This document shows positions 17,729 to 26,356 of a stretch of 58,080 nt of DNA, one piece after another (position 1 is the first letter of the stretch; every line of letters begins with the position of its first letter). The translations under genes were made by a program, and so were the position numbers. Source of the stretch: Nocardioides sp. (GTDB taxonomy: Bacteria; Actinomycetota; Actinomycetes; Propionibacteriales; Nocardioidaceae); NCBI RefSeq assembly GCF_014360585.1, contig NZ_JACIXG010000028.1:1-58080 (forward strand). Direction: 5' to 3'. The notes under the pieces are model-generated. The model had not been told where the DNA came from. It did not search any database and saw only the letters and a list, made by a program, of their open reading frames with translations.

Positions 17729-18970
17729 TCAGGAGAGGGCCAGGAATGCGTCCCAGCCGGTGGCCGGGTTGCCGGTGAGAGCGGTGTGGAGGGCGAGCGC
17801 TGCTCCGGCGGTTCCGTCCATCAGTTCCGGGGTGCCGTCGGAGTCGGTGTCGAGCTGCCGGGCGAGGTCGGCGGCCAGGACAGGCAGTTGGGTCTTGAGC
17901 TGGGACGATCGGTGTGGGTCGGTGCTGTCGTTGGCCATTCGGCAAGCAGCTTGGAGGAGTCCGGCTTTGCCGTGGCACAGGCCGATCTCGGGCAGCCGTT
18001 CCCGTTGTGAGGTGATGGCGGCGAGCATCGCGTCTTCTGCTCGGTGCTGGCGGGTGGTGTCGTGGAGAGCGAGGCCGGCGAGTTGCTGGGCGCGAGCAGT
18101 GCCTGCGGTGCCGTAGCACCAAGATGGCCGGCCCGATTTGGGTTCAGCGTCGGGGACGACGTAGCCGGGCCACCAGGTTCCGGTCGGGTCCTCTTGGCGG
18201 TGGCGGTCGGTCCAGGCGCAGAGAGTATCGAGGGCCTGGCGGGGTGCGGGGCTGTCCTGGCCGTGGAGGATGGCGTAGGCGAGTAGCGCGATGACCGCGC
18301 TGATGCCGTGGGCCACTCCGAGGTTGCCGTGTCCGTGCGGGAAGTCAGGATGGGCGGTGCCACCGAGCCCGGAGTGCAGCCACCACGGCGGCCGGGCCTC
18401 GCCTTGGCCCAAGGGTTCGGTAATGCGGGCGAGGTAGGTCACCAGCTCGTGGTTGACGGGGTGGTCGGGGTGGGTGTGCAGGTGGTAGAACGCGAGCCCG
18501 GTGAGGCCGTGCACTAGGTCGAACTCGTACATGGTCAGCGGTTCGTGGCGATCGATGCGAGCGTGTGCGGCTGCCAGTCGTTGCCGGGTGAGGGTGGTGG
18601 TGGCCTCGTTGAGGCTGGCCCGGGCTCGGCGGTATCCGCCGAGGGCGTCGGCGGTGTGCAGCATGAAGGCCAAGGCTGGGGCGCCGTGGAAGGGGTCGGA
18701 GTTGCGCCCGATGCTGATCGGCTCGCTGGCCGCGGCGCGTATCCAGTCGTGGGCTGTTGCCTCCTCGCCGTGTCCTGCGACTGCGCGCTCGATGTGCAGC
18801 AGGGCGATGCCAGCCGCGCCGCCGGCCACTGACTGCGGTTGGGTCCGCCCGTCTGGTGACGGACCGACGATGGACGGACTCGCGAGCCTCGCACAGGCGG
18901 CGGTGAGCGTGTCCAGGGGACCGGGCGTGAGACCCGGGGTGAGCGCTGGCGTGATTGATGGGGAGGTCAT
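17729..18970 (-). CDS. LanC-like lanthionine synthetase (first copy)
   Basis: Cyclase of 413 residues. Zinc ligands are Cys285 (SWCYGTAG) and Cys332-His333 (LCHGKAGLLQ), and the active-site His is 221 in HGNLGVAHGISA. The spacing is nearly the same as in NisC (Cys284, Cys330, His331). It also shows the repeated FDLVHGLTGLAFYHL and WWPGYVVPD motifs. The start is ATG 18970, preceded by AAGGAG and overlapping the LanB stop by 4 bp. It is expected to form the thioether rings of the FxLD peptide after LanB dehydration. Confidence 0.92.
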   Translation of the reverse strand: MTSPSITPALTPGLTPGPLDTLTAACARLASPSIVGPSPDGRTQPQSVAGGAAGIALLHIERAVAGHGEEATAHDWIRAAASEPISIGRNSDPFHGAPALAFMLHTADALGGYRRARASLNEATTTLTRQRLAAAHARIDRHEPLTMYEFDLVHGLTGLAFYHLHTHPDHPVNHELVTYLARITEPLGQGEARPPWWLHSGLGGTAHPDFPHGHGNLGVAHGISAVIALLAYAILHGQDSPAPRQALDTLCAWTDRHRQEDPTGTWWPGYVVPDAEPKSGRPSWCYGTAGTARAQQLAGLALHDTTRQHRAEDAMLAAITSQRERLPEIGLCHGKAGLLQAACRMANDSTDPHRSSQLKTQLPVLAADLARQLDTDSDGTPELMDGTAGAALALHTALTGNPATGWDAFLALS

Positions 18971-21900
18971 CGGGTGCTCCTTGTCGTCCAGCTGAGCGCT
19001 GCGGCACGGGCGAGGTGCAGGCAGGCACGTTCGCTGTCGAGGTCGAGCCCGGCGACGCGGGCATGGTGCAGGTGCAGCAGGTCGGGCAGCAGATCGGCAG
19101 GCGCAGTGGTGCTGAGGGTGGGTAGCCGGTCGCGCCATGCGACGACAGCGTGGCGGCGTTCGGCCCACTGCTCCCGCACGGCATCGCCGCCGGGCATCGA
19201 GACGAGCGCGGTGGGGTCGTGCGGGTTGGCCAGGCGGATGGCTTGGTCATAGACCGACCGCGCGGGCGCCGACCGGTCCGTTCGGGTGCGCGAGATCAGC
19301 CAGCGAAACCCCTCGTGCGCGTTGCCGATCACCGCAGTGACGAGGTCCACCATGCTCGCCGCGATCAATGCCTGCCGGTCCACCGTCGGATGTCTCCGGG
19401 TGAGGCCAAGCTCGGCGAGCGCGGCCCCGGAATCTGCGGCGAACACTGTCGTCGTGGCCTGGTAGGCGGCGAGGCTCCCGAAGCGGCCGGGTTCGGGAAA
19501 GTCGGTGTCCCACTGGACTCGGCGCGTCAGGTCCGCGTCTGCGACCTGCTGCGTCCATCCGGTGATGACATCGGTGGGCAGGCCGGTGATGCGTAGCCTC
19601 AGGTGCGGGTCGGGGTCGGCGTGGCGTAGGAACCACCAGCGGCCGGTACCTGGGAGCTGAGACAGTAACCGGGGCAGGTGGCTGGTCAAGATCGCGGTTT
19701 GCTCGTTGAGCCGGGCGTAGATCTTCAGGTAGTCGAGGTCGCGGCCGGGCAGAGAGCCGTGGGTGCAGACCTCGACCGGGGAGTTGCTGAGGCGTGGCGC
19801 CGCCGGCCTCGGGGTAGTGGCGCTCAGCGGGACCACGATCTCGTGTGGGCGCCCACCGATCCAACCGTCGCTGTCGGGGATGACGCGCAGCACGGCGTTG
19901 GGCTCACGGGTTAAGTGGTCGCGAAGCAGCGCCCGGTGGGCGGGCTCGAGCAGGTCGAGGCGGATGGTTTGGTCGCCAACGCCGAGCCAGACCGCGGCAG
20001 GACACCCAGTGGCCTGCCGCCAGGCTGTGAGCGCCTGTTCCCACAGGTCCGATGTTGCCTGTCGGTCTGGAAGCTCGGCTGCGGCCAGGTGCCAGCGGGC
20101 GGGACTGAGCAAGGTGCGGCCGTATCGAAGAGCTGGCAGGAACGGTAGGCCCGTGGCCGCCGGCCCCCACTCCACTGGTTGGCATCCTGTGCTCAGGGCG
20201 AGAGGTGCTTCGGCTAGGAAGCGGGTCAGCGGATGCGCGTGCCGGACTTGTTCGACGGCGTTGACCGCGACCGGCTGCAGGGCACGCTTGCGCGAGATCG
20301 AGACCAGGTAGAGGCGGTGGGCGTCGGCGGTGACCGCGATGTCGTCCAAGTCGATCGTGGCCTGTGATGGATGGTGGAACTCCCCGATCGGGATCAAGTG
20401 CGGCAGCACCTGGGCAGCGCGGTTGACATCCAAGCTGACGGTGTAGCGAGTCACCGCACTCAGTTGCGCTGACAGTGCTCCGTCGCTGCTCGGCGGCATG
20501 TCGGCCGCGCTGGAGGCCATCCGGTCTCGCACGTCGTCGCCGAACAGGTCGAGGAACCGTCCCGCGGTCGAGAAGGCTCGGGCTGCGGCCCGCACGACCG
20601 AGAGTTGGAAGTCGCCATCCTCGATGGCGTGAAGCGAATCGGCGTGGACGCGCACGGTGAGTTCGGCGGTCGGTGAAGCCTCGGCGGTGGCGGTGCCGGC
20701 TACCTGCTCCAACAAGGCGTCATCCACGACGACCTCGTGTTCGCCGCGTAGCGCAGCCCGTTGTGCCAGTGCGAGAAGCCTCCGATCCCGATCGACAAGT
20801 ACGGCGGAATCCTCAGCAGACTCAGCGGTGGGCTCACCAACGGATCCCTTCGGGTACCCAAGGCCGACCTGCGCGTCGACGGCATCCACGACGGGGACGA
20901 GAGCATAGAGGCCGTACCGCTCCAAGAAACGGGCGTGCCAGTCTCGCCACTGCCGCGACGGCGGGCGGGCGAGACGCGTCAACGCGGCAGCGGCCCGGCA
21001 CACCTCAGCCGTCACGGACCTCGGCACCACGAGCTCGCAATCCAGTGCCAGATCGACCCCGACCGCGGTTGCCGGACCGATCATGGCGGCAGCTCGGACG
21101 AGGTCCTCGCGGTGCGCGGCGGCCGTCACAGCGTCGGGGGCGTTGTCGTGCCGCGCCTTCAACTGACGCAGGGTGCGCAACTGCCCAAAACCCTCCCCCG
21201 GGTTACCGCCCGAGGTCGCGATGCTCTCGAGCTCGTCCACGAGGTGTGCGAGCGGATCGGTCTGCGTCGACGGCGGGCGCAGGCTGGTCAGCAGTAGCCC
21301 CTCGGTCACCATCTGGCTGACAAGCCGCTCGGCAGCTTCTGGCGGCGCGCCACGCTCGGCAGCCAGCTTGCCGCAAAGATCCGCCCAGCTGATCGGCTCG
21401 GCCGCCAAGTCGAGCGCCGCACGGAGGGTGCTGTTCGCCTTGATGCGCAGATGGGTCGGCGCACCCTGGGGATCGCTCTTGGCGGCACGGTTGGCCAATA
21501 TGACCTCTCCCGCCCGTTGCACGAGCAGGTTGTTCACGCAAACCAGCAGGTGAGGCCGGAGTCGCGGGTCGGACTCGAGGCGGTCGGTGACCTCGGCCAA
21601 CCACGCCGCCTGGAGACGGGCGACTGGTCGGTGGTCAGACCCCCAACCGACGGTGCCGGTGCGGTTCGCTGTGGCCGGTGCGACGCCTGCGAATAGTCCA
21701 AACGGGGTGGCGCGGCTGGTGGCTCGCAGCAGGTATCGCATGACCGCGAGCACGACCCGGCGGACCTCGGATTGGGTCAGGGTGCCGTTCTCCGCGGCGT
21801 TCACGCGCTGCGCGAGGCTCGGCGAGGCGTGGGCCATGGCGGCCGCGAATCCGGGGATTGCCAGTGTCTCCTGAAGCCACTGCTGCCAACCGGGCTCTGT

Positions 21901-21993
21901 GTCGTGGCCGCTCAGGTCGGGCCAGCGGCCGAGGTCATCGGGGTGAAGCACCGATGCCCGGAGCATCAGGGCGTTGTTCACGCTGCGGTACAC
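18967..21993 (-). CDS. Lantibiotic dehydratase (full-length LanB)
   Basis: 1008-residue class I dehydratase that glutamylates and then eliminates Ser/Thr of the precursor. The N-terminal glutamylation domain carries the conserved RATPFGLFAGV (94-104). The C-terminal elimination domain contains WWFLRHADPDPHLRLRI at about 785-800 and a following helical region. The length equals typical complete LanB proteins. The GTG start at 21993 has GGGAGG five to six bases ahead. The gene is separated from the precursor by 165 bp that hold a hairpin, and it overlaps the LanC gene by 4 bp. Oddly, the operon also encodes a second, separate elimination-type domain. Confidence 0.93.
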   Translation of the reverse strand: MYRSVNNALMLRASVLHPDDLGRWPDLSGHDTEPGWQQWLQETLAIPGFAAAMAHASPSLAQRVNAAENGTLTQSEVRRVVLAVMRYLLRATSRATPFGLFAGVAPATANRTGTVGWGSDHRPVARLQAAWLAEVTDRLESDPRLRPHLLVCVNNLLVQRAGEVILANRAAKSDPQGAPTHLRIKANSTLRAALDLAAEPISWADLCGKLAAERGAPPEAAERLVSQMVTEGLLLTSLRPPSTQTDPLAHLVDELESIATSGGNPGEGFGQLRTLRQLKARHDNAPDAVTAAAHREDLVRAAAMIGPATAVGVDLALDCELVVPRSVTAEVCRAAAALTRLARPPSRQWRDWHARFLERYGLYALVPVVDAVDAQVGLGYPKGSVGEPTAESAEDSAVLVDRDRRLLALAQRAALRGEHEVVVDDALLEQVAGTATAEASPTAELTVRVHADSLHAIEDGDFQLSVVRAAARAFSTAGRFLDLFGDDVRDRMASSAADMPPSSDGALSAQLSAVTRYTVSLDVNRAAQVLPHLIPIGEFHHPSQATIDLDDIAVTADAHRLYLVSISRKRALQPVAVNAVEQVRHAHPLTRFLAEAPLALSTGCQPVEWGPAATGLPFLPALRYGRTLLSPARWHLAAAELPDRQATSDLWEQALTAWRQATGCPAAVWLGVGDQTIRLDLLEPAHRALLRDHLTREPNAVLRVIPDSDGWIGGRPHEIVVPLSATTPRPAAPRLSNSPVEVCTHGSLPGRDLDYLKIYARLNEQTAILTSHLPRLLSQLPGTGRWWFLRHADPDPHLRLRITGLPTDVITGWTQQVADADLTRRVQWDTDFPEPGRFGSLAAYQATTTVFAADSGAALAELGLTRRHPTVDRQALIAASMVDLVTAVIGNAHEGFRWLISRTRTDRSAPARSVYDQAIRLANPHDPTALVSMPGGDAVREQWAERRHAVVAWRDRLPTLSTTAPADLLPDLLHLHHARVAGLDLDSERACLHLARAAALSWTTRSTR

Positions 21994-22030
21994 ACAGACC
22001 TCCCGGAGGCATAGTCGTTCTCAGCTGGGC

Positions 22031-22073
22031 GGGCGCCCGGACCGGGCAGATTCTTCTTCCTGGCCGGGCACCC
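22031..22073 (-). terminator. Attenuator-like hairpin between precursor and LanB genes
   Basis: On the minus-strand transcript GGGTGCCCGG (22073-22064) pairs with CCGGGCGCCC (22040-22031), ten base pairs with one G-U wobble and more GC pairing inside. It lies after the precursor stop and before the LanB start. Such stem-loops commonly let abundant precursor mRNA end here, with reduced read-through to the enzyme genes. No T-run follows, as is usual in GC-rich actinobacteria. Confidence 0.5.
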
Positions 22074-22158
22074 GTGACCGGAGGTGATGGCTAACTCCAG
22101 GGCCAAGCCACGTGGACGGGCTGGCGATCAGAGCAGGCCATCAGCGGGGCGCGGCGGG

Positions 22159-22323
22159 TCAGCAGCTAGTGCAAGCTGACACGCAGCTGCTGCCGCAGTT
22201 GTCCTCGGTCATCGTGATGATGTGCTCGACGGTGCCACCGGCCTCGATGAACTCGATGTCTAGATCGAAGTCATCGAGCGTGCGGCCCTCGGCCTCGGGC
22301 AGGGACGTGGTGATCTGAGTCAT
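22159..22323 (-). CDS. FxLD-family lanthipeptide precursor
   Basis: 54-residue precursor starting at ATG 22323 (MTQITTSLPEAEGR), with AAGGAAG seven bases upstream; a longer frame to 22374 lacks such a site. The leader contains FDLD, the motif that names the family, in DDFDLDIEFIEAGG. The core after VEHIITMT is DNCGSSCVSACTSC: four Cys and several Ser/Thr that can become lanthionine rings. It lies between its methyltransferase and LanB genes. Leader cleavage probably falls between the acidic helix and the Cys-rich tail, but no protease gene is in view. The Asp-Asn pair in the core is a candidate target for the PIMT-like methyltransferase (inference). Confidence 0.9.
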   Translation of the reverse strand: MTQITTSLPEAEGRTLDDFDLDIEFIEAGGTVEHIITMTEDNCGSSCVSACTSC

Positions 22324-22404
22324 GGACAACTTCCTTGAATGAGAGTGGATAGGGCTTCCCCAACGCTCACCCATATGTCGGTCATACAGGTGAGCGCCGA
22401 AGTC

Positions 22405-23688
22405 TCAGGGCCAGGAGATGGCCAGTACGCCGTGCCGCTTGGTCGTGTACCACCCGGTCAGGCCGGTGGCGACGGCGGTGTTGTCGGCGGTGTTGTCGGC
22501 GGTGTTGTCGGCGGTGTTGTCGGCGGTGTTGTCGGCGGTGTTGTCGGCGGTGTTCAGGCGAATGTTCGGGTGGTAGGTGATGCGCGCGACGTTGCGCCGG
22601 TAGTAGCGGCCGGCCCACGCCCGGATCATGCCGAGCAGCTCGTTGCCGACGTGATAGGCCTGTGGCCCGTGGGCGAGGACACCGGTCTCGAATCCGCTGA
22701 CGGTCTCCGGGTTCTCGCGCTTGATGCGGTAGGCGAAGGTGTCACCGCGCACAAGCGCCGGAGTGCCGTTGCGTACCGTGCGGTCCACGACGCCTTGATC
22801 AACGGCATCCTGGGCGGCGTACATCATCGCCACCTCAGGGCCGCCGGTCAGCAGGTACAGCTCCAACTCGTCAGGCATGTCGAACGGCGTGCCCGACCAG
22901 CTGGTCACCGGCGCGGTGTTAAGCGCCTTGCGCAGTGCCGGCACGTCGAAGGTGAGGTGACTGGTCTGGTCCATGCGCAGGCCGAGGTCGGGAGTGACCG
23001 CGATGAACTGCTCCGTGGCGGCGCCGTCGCCCTGCATCGGCACGAACGAGCCGAGCCGATAGTTGCTGGCAGTTAGCACCAGGCTGTCCGGAGAGCGGTC
23101 GAAGGCGACGAGCCGGGAGATCCCGGCAAACCGCATCGGCATCACGATCCGGCCCTCCGGGCTGAGCTGGTCAAGCCAGGCAGGCGGGATGTCCCACGCC
23201 CCGACCGTGACAATGATCCGGTCGTAGGGCGCGTGCTGGGCGACACCGTGTTCGGCATCGGCGAGCACGACGTTGACCTGCTCGTACCCCGCCCGGTGCA
23301 GGCCCGCTTGGGCGCGGTGGATGACGTCGGCGTCGATGTCTACTGTCGTCACCGAGCCGCCGGGACCGACCATCTCCGCGATGAGGGCTGCGTTATAGCC
23401 GCCCGAGCCGATTTCCAGCACGTTCATGCCAGGCCGCACGTCGGCCTGCTCGAGCTGGATTGCCTGGATGTGCGAGGCGGACACGACGCTCGTTTGACGG
23501 CCTTGGGCGTCGACTTTCGGAACCAGTGTGGTGTTGGTCTGGTAGACGTTTTCCAAGGGTTCGCCGGGCGCGAAGTCGTGTCTGGGCACCGCGTTCATCG
23601 CGGCAGCGACGCCCTCGGTGGTGATCAGACCTTCCTCGCGAAGTCTCGCCACCATCGACTGACGCAAAGTGTCTCGCAGTGTGTTCAC
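22405..23688 (-). CDS. FxLD-system methyltransferase (PIMT-like)
   Basis: 427-residue SAM-dependent methyltransferase related to protein-L-isoaspartate O-methyltransferase. The N-terminal NAVPRHDFAPG and the SAM motif VLEIGSGGYNAAL (about 90-102) are present, with VTTVDID, VGAWDIPPAWLDQL and the C-terminal domain of the FxLD-system subfamily. LanS-type homologues methylate a core Asp to give aspartimide/isoAsp; the product here is not known. The C-terminus (about 378-404) holds six or seven perfect TADN repeats encoded by a 12-bp tandem repeat. The start is GTG 23688 with GGAAGAG upstream. It is the first biosynthetic gene of the minus-strand cluster, 81 bp ahead of the precursor. Confidence 0.92.
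   Translation of the reverse strand: MNTLRDTLRQSMVARLREEGLITTEGVAAAMNAVPRHDFAPGEPLENVYQTNTTLVPKVDAQGRQTSVVSASHIQAIQLEQADVRPGMNVLEIGSGGYNAALIAEMVGPGGSVTTVDIDADVIHRAQAGLHRAGYEQVNVVLADAEHGVAQHAPYDRIIVTVGAWDIPPAWLDQLSPEGRIVMPMRFAGISRLVAFDRSPDSLVLTASNYRLGSFVPMQGDGAATEQFIAVTPDLGLRMDQTSHLTFDVPALRKALNTAPVTSWSGTPFDMPDELELYLLTGGPEVAMMYAAQDAVDQGVVDRTVRNGTPALVRGDTFAYRIKRENPETVSGFETGVLAHGPQAYHVGNELLGMIRAWAGRYYRRNVARITYHPNIRLNTADNTADNTADNTADNTADNTADNTAVATGLTGWYTTKRHGVLAISWP
22474..22557. repeat. 12-bp tandem repeat inside the methyltransferase gene
   Basis: Six perfect copies of GGCGGTGTTGTC (22474-22545) and a seventh with two changes, in frame with the gene. They encode TADN units on the minus strand. 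Each gain or loss keeps the reading frame. Confidence 0.97.
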
Positions 23689-23843
23689 TCATTCACTCTT
23701 CCAGGAGTTGTTCCGGGGTTATGGATGCACGCGCCTGTATGGCACGGGTGCTGCGCGGCCTAGTTGCTGTCCGGACTGCTCCGGAACGCTTTGGGGTCAG
23801 GCGTGCCGCGTGCGCATGTGGTCACGATCGGTTGCTGTCCTCC

Positions 23844-24143
23844 TCATAGGGCGGCAGCAGGGACGATCTTGCTGGTCGCGCGGGTGTGGTCCAGCCCGCG
23901 TAGGCAGGTCACACACATCGGGGCGTCCGGGTTCCGGACTCGGGTCTCGGGCTGGCGACTGGTCAGGGCATCGGCGTCCTCGGGGATCCGGGCGCCGCAC
24001 AGTGTCACCACACCGGCGCTGGTGGACTCATCCTCGATGTGGATCCGGCCCGGCGGGTTGGCCAGGATCCGCCACAGCGTCAGCTGCCCCGGCCCGCCAG
24101 CGGCGGTCTCGGAAGTCGGCTTCTCACTCAAGGCGCTCAGCAC
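23844..24143 (-). CDS. Small CxxC protein upstream of the lanthipeptide genes
   Basis: 99 residues; starts at ATG 24143, overlapping the end of the upstream gene by 7 bp. It contains LTLWRILANPPGRIHIED, TLCGARIP and a C-terminal MCVTCLRGLDH, so three Cys that could bind a metal. No family is recognised. It shares the strand and orientation of the cluster and lies 155 bp ahead of the methyltransferase start. A function in the peptide pathway is possible but unproven. Confidence 0.55.
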   Translation of the reverse strand: MLSALSEKPTSETAAGGPGQLTLWRILANPPGRIHIEDESTSAGVVTLCGARIPEDADALTSRQPETRVRNPDAPMCVTCLRGLDHTRATSKIVPAAAL

Positions 24144-24634
24144 TCTTCTTGGCCAGTTGGAGTCGACGTCGATTCCAAGGACGGCTTCCCCAGGGATGGA
24201 CCAGGTCGCGGTCCCGATGACCTCGCGCAGCGGGTCATGGGAGCACTCAGCCGGGTGAGACCTGTGACGGCGCCAGTGCTGCGGGTCTCGACCAGGGCTG
24301 AGTAGTCGTCGCGGGGCCGCGTCATGACGGAGAAGGTCAGCGGCTGACCCGGCTGGGTGAGGGCCAGACGCAGGAGTGTGAGTGTCGGCTGATTCGGGTT
24401 GGCCAGGTTCATGAGGAGACGGCGATCGAGGTCGACCAGCCAGGAACCGTCGGTGGTGTCAATCCGCCACGTACCCGCACAGCGGGTACAGACCGCGATG
24501 TCGTTGTGCCCGTGAACGCGATCGTGCCGGACTCGGCCAGACACAGGGACTTCGCTCGGCCGTAGACCGCGAGGGGACGGTGGCGACCCCGCTGGGGCGT
24601 GGCGCGGTGCAGGCCGGGTGATGCAACTAGTCAC
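24137..24634 (-). CDS. Unknown protein with zinc-ribbon-like CxxC motif
   Basis: About 165 residues when started at GTG 24634, which has AGGAAGGAG at good spacing; ATG 24655 is also in frame. The middle part has CTRCAGTWRIDTTDGSW and a regular ANPNQPTLTLLRLALTQPGQ segment. The N- and C-terminal parts are rich in Pro, Arg and Ser. No domain is recognised. It is divergent from the GntR gene, so the palindromes between them (24659-24718) may control both. Confidence 0.5.
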   Translation of the reverse strand: MTSCITRPAPRHAPAGSPPSPRGLRPSEVPVSGRVRHDRVHGHNDIAVCTRCAGTWRIDTTDGSWLVDLDRRLLMNLANPNQPTLTLLRLALTQPGQPLTFSVMTRPRDDYSALVETRSTGAVTGLTRLSAPMTRCARSSGPRPGPSLGKPSLESTSTPTGQEEC

Positions 24635-24658
24635 GAGCGACCACTCCTTCCTCATCAG

Positions 24659-24718
24659 TTTGTTAGCAAAGCAGCACGGTTAACCTACCCCCAATCCTCG
24701 CTACTTTGTCAACAAAGT
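24659..24718. promoter_or_regulatory. Probable GntR operator in divergent promoter
   Basis: ACTTTGT-CA-ACAAAGT (24703-24718) is a perfect 7-bp palindrome around two bases, 14 bp before the GTG start of the GntR gene. A weaker partner TTTGTTAGCAAA lies at 24659-24670 on the other side. Both contain TTTG-N4-CAAA. GntR/UTRA proteins bind such short palindromes and usually repress their own promoter. The AT-rich sites stand out in GC-rich DNA. Confidence 0.7.
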
Positions 24719-24732
24719 CTTAGACTCTCGGC

Positions 24733-25554
24733 GTGACCACCCCCAGCGAGCACATCGCGCAGACACCCGTCGACCGGCCTGGCTGGCTTCGCATCGCCGA
24801 CGACATCCGCATCGCGATCGAACGCGGAGAGCTCGGGCCCGGAGACCCCATCCCATCCCTCGGCGAGCTCGTGGACACCTACGGCGTCTCCCAAGGCACG
24901 GCCCGACAGGCCCACAACTCACTGAGGACCCAGGCCCTTGTCACCGGCGGACAGGGCAAACGACTCCTCGTGCGCACCCCGCCCCCGAAGATCACCTTCT
25001 CCAATGCAGCCCTCATCAAGGAGAAACAGAGCATCCACCTGCCCGAAGAGATTCGGCGTCGAAGTGGCCACCTCGAAGACACCACCGGCATCAGCATCCG
25101 TGACGCCACCTTCACAGCGACCTACACCCGCATCGTCGCTGACGACACCGTCCCTGAGTACGACCCGGGTACTCCGCTGCTGCAGCGCGAGTACGAGACC
25201 GTCGAGACCGCGACCGGCCGACGCCTCGCCTGGTCGACCTCATTCCTCCCGATCAGCATCATCGAGGCCAACCCCAAGTTGCTGGACCAAGACGAGGAAC
25301 CCTGGCCCGGAGGCACTCAACACCAACTCTCGACCGTCGGGGTTGAGGTCGCCCACAACGAAGACACCATCACCGCCCGCGCGCCCACGACTATCGAGAT
25401 CAAACGCTGGGAGATGGACCCCGGCATCCCCATCCTGCGGGCGGCAGGGTGCATGAGCGACCCCACCGGGCGCGTCGTTTGCGCCACCCGAGTCGCCTGG
25501 CCAGCAGACCGCGCCGAACTCCGCTTCGTCCTCGACCTCCCGAAAGCCCAGTGA
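24733..25554 (+). CDS. GntR-family (HutC/UTRA type) transcriptional regulator
   Basis: 273 residues. The N-terminal winged helix-turn-helix is IADDIRIAIERGELGPGDPI then SLGELVDTYGVSQGTARQAH (about residues 21-61). A UTRA effector domain follows, with PLLQREYETVETATGRRLAW and the late EIKRWEMDPGIPILRA. It starts at GTG 24733, close behind the operator palindrome. It heads a plus-strand set with the glycosyltransferase (7 bp later) and the HD-methyltransferase gene, so it probably controls that set and perhaps the divergent lanthipeptide side. The effector is unknown. Confidence 0.9.
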   Translation: MTTPSEHIAQTPVDRPGWLRIADDIRIAIERGELGPGDPIPSLGELVDTYGVSQGTARQAHNSLRTQALVTGGQGKRLLVRTPPPKITFSNAALIKEKQSIHLPEEIRRRSGHLEDTTGISIRDATFTATYTRIVADDTVPEYDPGTPLLQREYETVETATGRRLAWSTSFLPISIIEANPKLLDQDEEPWPGGTQHQLSTVGVEVAHNEDTITARAPTTIEIKRWEMDPGIPILRAAGCMSDPTGRVVCATRVAWPADRAELRFVLDLPKAQ

Positions 25555-25561
25555 CGCGACA

Positions 25562-26356
25562 ATGCCCACCATCTCCCTGATCACCGCCGTCCTCGCCGGA
25601 CGCGACGACCACCTCACCCAGACCTGGAACAGCATCGCCACCCAGCAGCTCCCGCCAGGCTGGGACTGGCAATGGGTCGTCCAAGAAGACGGCGAAACCG
25701 GTTCACCAGCGACACGGATCCCCACCAACCATCCCCAGATCACCTACGCTACCGGACCGCGTGGGCGTGCCGCCGCCGCGCGCACCCTCGCGCTCGACCA
25801 CGTCAATGGAGTGTTCGTCCGCGGTCTCGACGCTGATGACCAACTCACCCCCGGCGCGCTCACCCGCGACATCGAGGCACTGACCTCGAACCCCGTCGGC
25901 TGGGTCGTCTCCCCCGCCCTGGACCTCCTCGAAGACGGACAGATCAAACGCGGGCCACGCGACCCAGAAACAGGACCGCTGCCTGACAATTGCCTCCGCG
26001 ACGGAGAGGAAGCCGGCCTACTTCCGGTGCTCGGAATCACCACCACCACCTACACCAGCCTCGTCCACGCACTCGGCGGCTGGCCCGCACTACCCGTCGG
26101 ACAAGACGTCGCGCTACTGCTTGCACTCGAAGCAGTAGCACCAGGCTGGATGCTGGGTGTGCCGTCAATCCTGTACCGGCGCTGGCCCAAACAGACCACC
26201 GCCACCCGCGACGCATCCCAGCCCGTCATCAACACACCCGGCATGCGCAGCATCGGGCTCGCCCGGGCCGACGCCCTGCGACACCTCCAGTGGGACTGGA
26301 CCAAGATCACCACCATCAACACCACGGTCAACACCGCGGCAGCCGTCGAGGCCTAA
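25562..26356 (+). CDS. Glycosyltransferase family 2
   Basis: 264 residues. The N-terminal PTISLITAVLAGRDDHLTQT strand, then WQWVVQEDGE, and the metal/nucleotide-binding GLDADDQLTPGAL (DxDD-like) give a GT-A fold of family 2. A WP-rich loop (GGWPALPVGQDVALLLALE) with the ED/QD-type acidic residue follows. No membrane helix is seen, so it is likely cytosolic. It lies between the GntR regulator and the HD-methyltransferase fusion. It may add sugar to the peptide or to a small molecule; acceptor and donor are unknown. Confidence 0.85.
   Translation: MPTISLITAVLAGRDDHLTQTWNSIATQQLPPGWDWQWVVQEDGETGSPATRIPTNHPQITYATGPRGRAAAARTLALDHVNGVFVRGLDADDQLTPGALTRDIEALTSNPVGWVVSPALDLLEDGQIKRGPRDPETGPLPDNCLRDGEEAGLLPVLGITTTTYTSLVHALGGWPALPVGQDVALLLALEAVAPGWMLGVPSILYRRWPKQTTATRDASQPVINTPGMRSIGLARADALRHLQWDWTKITTINTTVNTAAAVEA

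Noticed and set aside
22474..22557. Considered as a CRISPR array
   Set aside because: Units are 12 bp with no spacers and lie inside a coding frame; it is a tandem repeat.
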